15,548 bases of DNA from NCBI GenBank assembly GCA_012519875.1, contig JAAYPL010000009.1:1-15548 (forward strand), read 5' to 3'. Under the pieces are notes generated by a model. That model was not told where the DNA came from, ran no database searches, and saw nothing but the letters and a program-made list of their open reading frames with translations. Of this stretch, positions 7,861 through 14,406 are shown in pieces; positions within the stretch are counted from its first letter, which is position 1; every line of letters begins with the position of its first letter. The DNA comes from Clostridiaceae bacterium (GTDB lineage Bacteria > Bacillota > Clostridia > Saccharofermentanales > UBA5734). The position numbers were made by a program, and so were the translations under genes.

Positions 7861-9215
7861 GGGGCACCTTCCGTTATGCAATCCCGTTTAATGGCGTCGG
7901 CTGCCTGCTGCCCCAGACGCACCGCATAGTTCATGCCACGGTCCTCAGGATAGATCTGGGCCATGCCGGCCAGCTTAAGAAAAGGAATCGTTGTGTCCAT
8001 CGCCGGCATATGTTTCGAGTATTCGCGGCCGATGACCGGCTGAGCGTAACGAGTACGGCGCAGTCGCCAATCGAGAATATCGTCCGGGGTGAAATCCGGA
8101 AAAATCCGGTTTAACGCCTGAGTAAACAAGCGGAATATTTCACCGTCAGATTCGGTCCAAAGGGGACTGGCGGCATCCAGATAGCGCGAAAGATAGACCA
8201 CGTGACCGCCATATCGTTCAGGTCCGGTTAAGTTGGTGTGCTCGACCACCACGACAAAGGGCAGATCATCGCAGACCGTGGTCCAGTAGTAAGGCGAAAG
8301 GCTTTTTCGCAGCCGGAGCACAACACACAGGTTGCCTTTGTAATGAAGGTCAAAAACCTGCTGTGCATAGGCTTTTGATAGATTTAGATCTCCGGCTATG
8401 TTGGCAAACTGGCGACCGGCGATCGTGGCGATAACACCGTCTGCTTGAAATTGAACCATGTTGCAGTCGCTGAGGATGCAACTGATGGTGAAACGCCGGT
8501 CCTCATCGGGTGCATGGAGGATGTCGGTTGCGGTATGACCGAGGTAAATCCGGCCGCCCATGGCCGAAATCCGATCGGCTAATTTTGTCGCCAAGGTGCC
8601 AAAACCACCCGTCATATAGCCAAGCTTCGACTGACCGCTGCTTTTTTCTCGCGAATGGCCGCGCAGTTTAAATTTGTTCCAGATCCAAACCGCCGAGACC
8701 TTTTCGGCGTCATCTTCAAACTTGGCAAAAAGAAGCGGCCGCCAAATTTTTTCATAGGCCTGCCTGCCGCCTTGCCTGCTCAGCCAATCAGCGGCGGTAC
8801 AAGATTCAAGGGCCTGCCACTCGGTCAAGCCTGCGGCGCGCAGAACCGTAAGCCCGGTTTGAATACGCTGGGGGAATGGAATTTCTCTGAAGCGGATAAG
8901 ATCAAACGGAGTCACGAAAGGGTACAGCCGTTCGCCGATGTAGAGGGCTTCCCGACTGTTGTACCAGGTAAGCTGATGATCAACACCTAATTCTTCAGCC
9001 AAATCGATCAGGAACCGGTCACTGGTGAAAATGTGGTGGTACAGATATTCAAGGGGTTCATTTCCCAGCTGGAAGGTGGCAGCCATACCTCCCAATTGCA
9101 GCGTTGATTCGAGAAGAATAACCGAAAAGCCCGACTGCAGCAGGCGGTATGCCGCGACAAGTCCTGTTATGCCGGCGCCGATGACGACAATTTGTTTTTT
9201 TGCGGTATTTTCCAA
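7857..9215 (-). CDS. FAD-dependent amine-oxidase-like (HemY/COG1232-like) flavoprotein
   Basis: A 452-residue flavoprotein. IVVIGAGITGLVAAYRL (9-25) is the N-terminal FAD-binding beta-alpha-beta unit, with ribose-contacting E36, then GGMAATF (42-48). EYLYHHIFTSD (56-66) is typical of the protoporphyrinogen-oxidase-like flavoproteins found with polysaccharide genes. The closing FAD motif is AGMAQIYPEDRGMNYAV (417-433). The substrate is unknown. No haem-pathway neighbours are present, so true protoporphyrinogen oxidase is unlikely; a role in sugar or lipid modification fits the coupled membrane gene. The start chosen is TTG 9215, with CGGAGG 8 nt upstream and only eight residues before the FAD strand. 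An in-frame GTG at 9248 (GGAG, 5 nt spacing) would give 463 residues and is a real alternative. The frame stays open further upstream but overlaps the DUF1015 gene. Confidence 0.85.
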   Translation of the reverse strand: MENTAKKQIVVIGAGITGLVAAYRLLQSGFSVILLESTLQLGGMAATFQLGNEPLEYLYHHIFTSDRFLIDLAEELGVDHQLTWYNSREALYIGERLYPFVTPFDLIRFREIPFPQRIQTGLTVLRAAGLTEWQALESCTAADWLSRQGGRQAYEKIWRPLLFAKFEDDAEKVSAVWIWNKFKLRGHSREKSSGQSKLGYMTGGFGTLATKLADRISAMGGRIYLGHTATDILHAPDEDRRFTISCILSDCNMVQFQADGVIATIAGRQFANIAGDLNLSKAYAQQVFDLHYKGNLCVVLRLRKSLSPYYWTTVCDDLPFVVVVEHTNLTGPERYGGHVVYLSRYLDAASPLWTESDGEIFRLFTQALNRIFPDFTPDDILDWRLRRTRYAQPVIGREYSKHMPAMDTTIPFLKLAGMAQIYPEDRGMNYAVRLGQQAADAIKRDCITEGAP

Positions 9216-9267
9216 AAGGCCAGCCTCCGGATTCCTGCTCTGAAGCACGGTTGCTCCAATGTCCAAC

Positions 9268-10584
9268 TCAGCAAATTTTACGGCATTCCATATAGTAACG
9301 CTTTTCCGCTGCCTCGCCCATGGAAAATGTTTTGCGCGGCAGGATGCCATCCCGGGCGATGGTGGCGATGAAGGATGATTTATCAATGGAAGGCAACAAT
9401 AGGCCAAGATGTCCCTGCCGGGCCAGGCCCCGGACAACGTCTGTGCCGTGGATATAATCAATCCGGCAATTTTCCTTCAGCACCAGCTGATCCAAAAAAT
9501 CCTGCAACGAACCGGCCGCCAAGTTGTTTTGCGGCTTCCGGACGGCAAAAGACCACACCTGCTCCTGCCAGAGCAGTGAAAAGCCATGCTCATCAGGTGA
9601 ATGCATATCCGGCCGGCCTTGGCTGACAACCAGATCCTGGTCGGCGAAGAAATGCTTTGCCTGAGTGAGAAAGACAGTCGGATCAAGATCAAAGACCACC
9701 CGGTGGATGGGCTGGAAATCCAGACCGGTGTCATGGATGTTAATCAGTTCAACCAAGGCAAACCGAGCCGGATGATCGGCCGGAACCCAGTCGCGTATCC
9801 GCTGCCAGTGTGCTTTGGCTGTGGCCAGGGAGTGATTGCCATCACCAACCGCAAACAGCAGGCCGTACCGGCGAAGGGAATCCAGATTGGACAGGGCCAG
9901 AAGCCCTTGGCGAATGAACGGGGAATCCGCCGGAATCATCCAGCCGCGAATATGACCGCCCTCCAGCATCAGAGGAGTGTCGTAGACCGGTGAGAAGGCG
10001 GCCAGGGCATCAAACAAAGGTTCAATCACGGTTTTTCCGGGATCATCAATCAGGAGTTGCACGTGGGGGAGTTCCAACGGAGCCTCCCGCCGGATCTCCA
10101 GCCTCGGCGGAATACGGTCCAAAACCGTTCCTTCGGTGGCGCGGATCAGTTGCCGGTTCCCCGGTTCAAAGGCATACCGGTTCAGGTCAACGGCCAGCAA
10201 AAGGCCCTTGCGGCTGGTGTGGCGACAGGTTTTGCGATCGATAGCGATCCAGCCCGAGCCGACGCTGGTGAGGGTTCCGTCTGATAAATACCGCGACATG
10301 GCCTGATTAATCCCCCTGATCCTGTCTGCCACCGGCAAATCTCCAGGACAATCCAAAAACAGTTCCGGCAGAATCAGGCGATGCGTTGAAGGGGCTGGGC
10401 CGACGATGTCCGCGACCTTTTGCCAATATTCGGGTTGTGATGTGAACTGGTCGCAGGCCACGACCGCCCAGCGAAAAAGATCGGAGCCTTGACGCGGCAG
10501 ATAGATTTCAGGGATGGCGACACCTATGCCTGCCGCCAACCGGCTGTTATCGGTGGCGGCTTGCTTGTTGAACAGATCGGACAT
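9268..10584 (-). CDS. DUF1015 (COG4198) family protein
   Basis: A 438-residue soluble protein with no signal peptide or TM segment. Family marks are AVVACDQFTSQPEYW (40-54), RATEGTVLDRIPPRLEIR (148-165), the near-invariant VGDGNHSLATAK (246-257) and ELINIHDTGLDFQPIHRV (279-296). The length is normal for the family. Its biochemical function is not established to my knowledge; GDGNHSLA resembles a nucleotide or phosphate loop, but that is conjecture. In some other Bacillota I recall it beside serine-biosynthesis genes; here none are present and it heads an operon with the flavoprotein and DUF2298 genes (gap 52 nt, or 19 nt if the flavoprotein starts at 9248). ATG 10584 has AAAGGGG about 10 nt upstream, a long but workable spacing. 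The gene is divergent from alaS. Confidence 0.88.
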   Translation of the reverse strand: MSDLFNKQAATDNSRLAAGIGVAIPEIYLPRQGSDLFRWAVVACDQFTSQPEYWQKVADIVGPAPSTHRLILPELFLDCPGDLPVADRIRGINQAMSRYLSDGTLTSVGSGWIAIDRKTCRHTSRKGLLLAVDLNRYAFEPGNRQLIRATEGTVLDRIPPRLEIRREAPLELPHVQLLIDDPGKTVIEPLFDALAAFSPVYDTPLMLEGGHIRGWMIPADSPFIRQGLLALSNLDSLRRYGLLFAVGDGNHSLATAKAHWQRIRDWVPADHPARFALVELINIHDTGLDFQPIHRVVFDLDPTVFLTQAKHFFADQDLVVSQGRPDMHSPDEHGFSLLWQEQVWSFAVRKPQNNLAAGSLQDFLDQLVLKENCRIDYIHGTDVVRGLARQGHLGLLLPSIDKSSFIATIARDGILPRKTFSMGEAAEKRYYMECRKIC

Positions 10585-10613
10585 CAGCGTGAAACCCCTT
10601 TCGGATTAGGCAG

Positions 10614-10636
10614 AAAACCGGCGGCCGTCCCGCCGG
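10614..10636 (-). promoter_or_regulatory. GC-rich hairpin plus T-run in the DUF1015 operon leader
   Basis: CCGGCGG (10618-10624) and CCGCCGG (10630-10636) form a perfect 7-bp GC stem with a 5-nt loop. In the minus-strand transcript it is followed at once by TTTT (10617-10614). It lies between the predicted promoter and the DUF1015 ribosome site, so it could be a leader attenuator. A competing antiterminator stem is not obvious, and four T residues are weak. Confidence 0.35.
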
Positions 10637-10655
10637 GCAACTGACTATGTGGCCT

Positions 10656-10664
10656 ATTCTAACA
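10656..10664 (-). promoter_or_regulatory. extended -10 promoter of the DUF1015 operon
   Basis: The minus strand reads TGTTAGAAT, an extended -10 with TAGAAT (five of six to consensus). TTCAAC, a poor -35, is 17 nt upstream (10684-10679). Transcription would start near 10649, giving a leader of about 65 nt that contains the GC-rich hairpin. Confidence 0.5.
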
Positions 10665-10724
10665 CATCCGCCGGGAAAGTTGAATTGCTCGTGGATTCGG
10701 TTTTGGCCCCGGATGATGATTCAA

Positions 10725-10753
10725 TTGCCGAGGGGCTCTTTTTAGTGTAGAAT
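10725..10753 (+). promoter_or_regulatory. sigma-A-type promoter of alaS
   Basis: TTGCCG (10725-10730) and TAGAAT (10748-10753) are separated by 17 nt, the optimal spacing. Transcription would start near 10760, leaving a leader of under 50 nt before ATG 10807. That is too short for a T-box, which often controls aminoacyl-tRNA synthetase genes in Bacillota. Confidence 0.6.
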
Positions 10754-10806
10754 TCGAGAATAGCCTAAGCCTAAGAACAACAGCCAAAAGGAGTGCTGCA
10801 ACAATC

Positions 10807-13467
10807 ATGCAACCAATAGGTCTAAATCAGATTCGAGAAATGTTTCTTTCATTTTTTGAAGAGCGGGACCATCTGCGAATGCCCAGTTTTTCGTTGGTGC
10901 CGGATAATGATCCTTCCATTTTATTGATCAATGCCGGAATGACACCGCTGAAGCCTTATTTTACCGGAGCCAAGGTTCCACCGCATCCTCGCGTGGCAAC
11001 CTGCCAAAAATGCATTCGGACACCGGATATCGAACGCGTCGGCAAGACCTCACGGCACGGAACTTTTTTTGAAATGCTGGGGAATTTTTCTTTCGGCGAT
11101 TATTTTAAAGCCGAAATCATCCCCTGGTCCTGGGAATTCTGCACACAGACCCTCAAGATTCCGGAAGAAAAATTGTCGGTGACGGTTTTTGAAGAAGACG
11201 ACGAAGCCTGGCAGATTTGGCATGATGCCGTCGGTCTGCCGCCGGAAAAGATTTTTCGCCTGGGCAAGGAGGACAATTTCTGGGAACATGGCGTCGGTCC
11301 CTGCGGTCCCTGCTCTGAAATATATTATGATCATGGCCCTGACCGGGGGTGTGGCAAACCGGATTGCCAGGTCGGTTGTGATTGCGATCGCTATGTGGAA
11401 TTCTGGAATCTTGTTTTCACTCAGTTCAATCGTGAGGAAGACGGCTCTTACACACCCCTTGCCCGCAAAAACATTGATACCGGAGCCGGATTGGAAAGAC
11501 TGGCCTGCATCATGCAGGGCGTCGATAATCTGTTTGAAGTGGATACCATTCGTGCCATTCTCGATTATACCTGCGAGATCGCCGGCGTTGCTTACGGCCG
11601 CGACGATCATGCGGATATCGCGATCCGGGTTATTACAGACCACATACGCAGTACGGTCATGATGATCGGTGACGGCATTATTCCATCCAATGAAGGACGC
11701 GGCTATGTGCTGCGCCGTCTTTTGCGCCGAGCCGCCCGTTACGGCCGGTTGCTGGGTATAGAAGGGGCTTTTTTGCATGACATTGCCCGGATTGTCATTC
11801 GGGAAGCGTCCGCCGCTTATCCCGAACTTGTCGACCGTCAAGAATATTTGATGCAGATCATCCGGACCGAAGAAGAACGTTTTGCCGGAACAATACAACA
11901 AGGGACCGCCATCCTGGAAAGCTATCTGGAGGCGGCTCGTGTCGAGAAACGCGACAGCCTTTCCGGTCAAGAGGTTTTTCGCCTGCATGACACCTACGGT
12001 TTTCCGCTGGATCTGACCCGTGAGATGGCTGCGGAACAAGGCTTTGCCATCGATGAGGAAGGCTTTAAAACCGAGATGGACCGGCAGAAAGAAAAAGCCA
12101 GAAAAGCCTTGCGCGAGAAGGCCGGTTCAGCTTGGACACAGGATTCGCTGCCCGAAGAGGTCGGCGACCTGCCCGCCACTCTTTTCACCGGTTACGAAAG
12201 AACAACCGATCAGGGCCGTGTGCTGGCGATCTTGATTGATCAGGGAGAATCCGGCCAGATTGCGGTCGACCGCGCCGAGTCCGGACAGCTGATTCGGCTG
12301 ATTGTCGACCGAACGCCTTTCTATGCCGCGGCCGGCGGTCAAGTTGGCGACATTGGCCTGATGACTTCCAAGCAGGTTCGGCTTTTGATCAAGGATACAA
12401 TCGGCACGCCTGAAGGTCTGGTGCTGCACACGGCTCTGGTCGAGGAAGGTGCGGTGGGAAAAGGTGATTTGCTGGATCTGCGCGTCGATTCTGCGGTCCG
12501 TCTGTCCACCGCACGTAATCACACCGTGACGCATCTGCTGCATCAGGCTTTGCGGCAGGTGTTGGGCAAGCATGTCACCCAGGCCGGTTCTTCAGTGACC
12601 CCGGATCGGTTTCGTTTTGATTTCAATCACTACCAGCCGCTGACATCTGAGGAAAAAAGAGCTGTTGAGCAAATTGTCAATCAGGCAATTCTCGACAACC
12701 TTCCGGTTTCGACACAGATCATGTCCCTGGCCGAAGCCCGGCAGGCAGATGTCATGGCGTTGTTCGACGAAAAGTACGGCGATGAAGTCCGGGTGGTCCG
12801 CGTGGGCGGTTTCAGCCAGGAATTGTGTGGCGGAACACATCTGAGCCGGTCGTCGGAAGCCTGTTTGTTCCGTTTGGTTTCTGAGGGCGGGGTGGCGGCC
12901 GGCATCCGTCGTATTGAAGGCATAACCGGTCGAAAAGCATGGGAATGGGTTCGTGAACAGGATCAACTGCTCCAGGAATCAACCCGGCTGCTCAAAGTTC
13001 AGGCCGGGGATGTGCCGGATCGGATCCGTCAAATTTTGGACCAAACCCGGCATTTGGAAAAAGAACTGACCGCCGAAAAGAATCGCCTGATGACGGATGT
13101 TGTCGGTGATCTGGTCGGGACAGCCCGGGAAGTCGAGGGAATGAATTTGGTGGCTGCCGAAGTTCAGGCCGATGATTTGGATCAGTTGCGTGAGATGGCG
13201 GACGGCGTGCGTAGCCGACTGGGTTCGGGCCTGGTTATTCTGGCCGCGGTGGTGGATGAAAAAGTCGCTCTGGTCATTATGGCCACGCCGGATGCGGTGG
13301 CCAGGGGTATTCATGCCGGCCGGTTGATAAAAGAAGCCGCCCGTGTTACCGGCGGTGGCGGTGGCGGCCGCCCGGACATGGCTCAGGCCGGCGGCCGTGA
13401 CCGAACAAAAATTGCCCAGGCCCTGCAGACGGCACAGGAAAATGCGCGTCTGCAGCTGGGTCAGTAG
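10807..13467 (+). CDS. alaS: alanine--tRNA ligase
   Basis: An 886-residue class II synthetase that charges tRNA-Ala and edits Ser/Gly mischarging in the cytoplasm. The aminoacylation core includes PRVATCQKCIRTPDIE (61-76), RHGTFFEMLGNFSFGDYF (83-100), GPCGPCSEIYYD and GAGLERL. A Cys-rich insert, CGKPDCQVGCDCDRYVEFWN, is a common bacterial variant. The editing domain carries the zinc ligands H572, H576 (HTVTH), C674 and H678 (CGGTH), all present, so editing should be intact. The C-Ala region ends with a glycine-rich VTGGGGGGRPDMAQAGG. Length is normal. The AAGGAG ribosome site ends 13 nt before ATG 10807, longer than ideal, but no better in-frame start exists. The HIT gene follows after 32 nt, probably co-transcribed. 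Confidence 0.98.
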   Translation: MQPIGLNQIREMFLSFFEERDHLRMPSFSLVPDNDPSILLINAGMTPLKPYFTGAKVPPHPRVATCQKCIRTPDIERVGKTSRHGTFFEMLGNFSFGDYFKAEIIPWSWEFCTQTLKIPEEKLSVTVFEEDDEAWQIWHDAVGLPPEKIFRLGKEDNFWEHGVGPCGPCSEIYYDHGPDRGCGKPDCQVGCDCDRYVEFWNLVFTQFNREEDGSYTPLARKNIDTGAGLERLACIMQGVDNLFEVDTIRAILDYTCEIAGVAYGRDDHADIAIRVITDHIRSTVMMIGDGIIPSNEGRGYVLRRLLRRAARYGRLLGIEGAFLHDIARIVIREASAAYPELVDRQEYLMQIIRTEEERFAGTIQQGTAILESYLEAARVEKRDSLSGQEVFRLHDTYGFPLDLTREMAAEQGFAIDEEGFKTEMDRQKEKARKALREKAGSAWTQDSLPEEVGDLPATLFTGYERTTDQGRVLAILIDQGESGQIAVDRAESGQLIRLIVDRTPFYAAAGGQVGDIGLMTSKQVRLLIKDTIGTPEGLVLHTALVEEGAVGKGDLLDLRVDSAVRLSTARNHTVTHLLHQALRQVLGKHVTQAGSSVTPDRFRFDFNHYQPLTSEEKRAVEQIVNQAILDNLPVSTQIMSLAEARQADVMALFDEKYGDEVRVVRVGGFSQELCGGTHLSRSSEACLFRLVSEGGVAAGIRRIEGITGRKAWEWVREQDQLLQESTRLLKVQAGDVPDRIRQILDQTRHLEKELTAEKNRLMTDVVGDLVGTAREVEGMNLVAAEVQADDLDQLREMADGVRSRLGSGLVILAAVVDEKVALVIMATPDAVARGIHAGRLIKEAARVTGGGGGGRPDMAQAGGRDRTKIAQALQTAQENARLQLGQ

Positions 13468-13499
13468 ACCGATCGTACAAAAATAGGAGGAAGAAGAAT

Positions 13500-13850
13500 A
13501 TGGAAGCATGTGTTTTCTGCAAGATTATCGATGGGCAATTGCCGTCAAAGATGGTTTATCAGGACGAGACGGTTGTGGCTTTTCATGATCTCAATCCCGT
13601 GGCTCCGGTTCATGTGCTGATCGTTCCGCGCCAACATACGGCGGATCTGTTGGAGTTGGCCGATTCAGATCATGGCGGCACGGTTATGGCAGCACTGCTG
13701 AAAGCTGTACCGCACGTTGCCCGTTTGACAAATGTAGATCAAAGCGGTTTTCGCCTGATCAACAACTGCGGTCGGGACGGGGGTCAGACCGTCCGCCATG
13801 TTCATTTTCATCTGATCGGCGGGCGTCCCTTCGGCGAGAGATTGCTCTGA
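13500..13850 (+). CDS. HIT-family (histidine triad) nucleotide-binding protein, HINT-like
   Basis: A complete 116-residue HIT protein. The catalytic triad is HVHFHLIGG (100-108) with H100, H102 and H104; upstream H38 and the CVFC pair (C4, C7) match the HINT/Hit arrangement, where some members bind zinc. These enzymes hydrolyse AMP-lysine or AMP-amino acid adducts and phosphoramidates. Placement directly after alaS agrees with the proposed role of HINT proteins in clearing aminoacyl-adenylates, although that is family knowledge and not shown here. ATG 13500 has a perfect AGGAGG at 13485-13490, 9 nt upstream. No clear terminator follows; rpsU has its own promoter. Confidence 0.95.
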   Translation: MEACVFCKIIDGQLPSKMVYQDETVVAFHDLNPVAPVHVLIVPRQHTADLLELADSDHGGTVMAALLKAVPHVARLTNVDQSGFRLINNCGRDGGQTVRHVHFHLIGGRPFGERLL

Positions 13851-13902
13851 AGGTCAGGGATGGGAAAACCCGATTTTTCAGGCTTTTGACGCCGGTGAAG
13901 TA

Positions 13903-13932
13903 TTGACTTCATCACTCGGAAACAGGTATAAT
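13903..13932 (+). promoter_or_regulatory. strong sigma-A promoter of rpsU
   Basis: TTGACT (13903-13908) and a perfect TATAAT (13927-13932) are 18 nt apart, the closest match to the housekeeping consensus in the window. Transcription would begin near 13939, about 80 nt before the GTG start. Confidence 0.85.
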
Positions 13933-13945
13933 GTAGTACAGTGTT

Positions 13946-14002
13946 GCCTGGCTTTGCAGGCTCACCTGTCGGCGAACAGCCACAACCACAAAATTATCGC
14001 CG
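13946..14002 (+). promoter_or_regulatory. structured rpsU leader with two hairpins
   Basis: Downstream of the predicted start site, GCCTG (13946-13950) pairs with CAGGC (13957-13961) around a 6-nt loop. CGGCGA (13970-13975) pairs with TCGCCG (13997-14002) around an A/C-rich 21-nt loop, and the second stem ends 5 nt before the ribosome site. Such a leader could carry protein-mediated autoregulation, but I do not recognise a named motif. Confidence 0.4.
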
Positions 14003-14019
14003 CGAGGGGAGGGAAAAAG

Positions 14020-14193
14020 GTGTCAGAAATAAGAGTTAAAGAAAACGAGTCCCTTGACAGTGCACTCAGACGATTCAAGCGTTCTTGTGCCCGGTCCGGC
14101 GTTCTTGCGGAAGTTCGCAAGCGTGAGCATTACGAAAAACCCAGCGTCAAGCGCAAAAGAAAGTCCGAAGCAGCCCGAAAGAGAAAACGCTGA
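14020..14193 (+). CDS. rpsU: 30S ribosomal protein S21
   Basis: A 57-residue S21 (bS21), starting at GTG 14020. The sequence begins SEIRVKENESLDSALRRFKR, the canonical bS21 N terminus, followed by SCARSGVLAEVRKREHYEKP and a Lys/Arg-rich tail ending ARKRKR. In the ribosome it sits on the 30S platform near the anti-Shine-Dalgarno sequence. GGAGGG (14008-14013) lies 6 nt before the GTG. A longer in-frame reading from the left is rejected because it would begin inside the -35 box of the rpsU promoter and has no family similarity before the GTG. The basic tail length is typical of Bacillota. No T-run hairpin terminator follows clearly. Confidence 0.96.
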   Translation: MSEIRVKENESLDSALRRFKRSCARSGVLAEVRKREHYEKPSVKRKRKSEAARKRKR

Positions 14194-14384
14194 TTTTTGG
14201 GCAAGACAGGGTCATTTGTGAGGAAACTTATACCGACTGCATGATGAAAGGTTCTTCACCGAAAGAGTTGTCACAGCTTGTCCGAACATTACCGGACTGA
14301 CGTTGGATAAACACACACAATGGAGCGAATAGGGGCTTGATGTCGACAAAAAGATATCGAGCCTCTTTCTTCACAATAAAATGA
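14194..14384. other. intergenic region between rpsU and recJ, no gene seen
   Basis: About 190 bp with no supported gene. It contains a 5-bp hairpin (GTCCG 14280-14284 with CGGAC 14293-14297) without a T-run, and no convincing promoter. Minus-strand open frames here run into recJ and resemble no family I know. RecJ may be expressed from rpsU read-through or from an unrecognised promoter. Confidence 0.4.
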
Positions 14385-14385
14385 C

Positions 14386-14394
14386 AAGGAGGTG
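14386..14394 (+). promoter_or_regulatory. full-length Shine-Dalgarno site of recJ
   Basis: AAGGAGGTG is complementary to most of the 16S anti-SD tail. Because the in-frame GTG at 14392 lies inside it, translation must begin further right. An ATA at 14401 is at ideal spacing, TTG at 14407 is 14 nt after AGGAGG, and ATG at 14413 is 20 nt after. Confidence 0.75.
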
Positions 14395-14406
14395 TCCGAA
14401 ATAGCT

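Noticed and set aside
9216..9461. N-terminal extension of the flavoprotein to 9461
   Set aside because: It would overlap the DUF1015 gene extensively and add residues unlike any flavoprotein N terminus; starts at 9215 or 9248 have ribosome sites.
11050..12039. 329-codon minus-strand open frame inside alaS
   Set aside because: Antisense to the catalytic core of AlaRS, with no recognisable motif.
13851..13902. Possible terminator after the HIT gene
   Set aside because: GGGAAAACCC followed by GATTTTT is only a 3-bp stem, and the outer pairing CTGAA/TTCAG is too loose to call.
13903..14019. Longer S21 reading from 13903
   Set aside because: It would begin inside the -35 box of the rpsU promoter; bS21 homology starts exactly at GTG 14020.
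14280..14297. Hairpin in the rpsU-recJ gap as rpsU terminator
   Set aside because: A 5-bp stem with no T-run on either strand.
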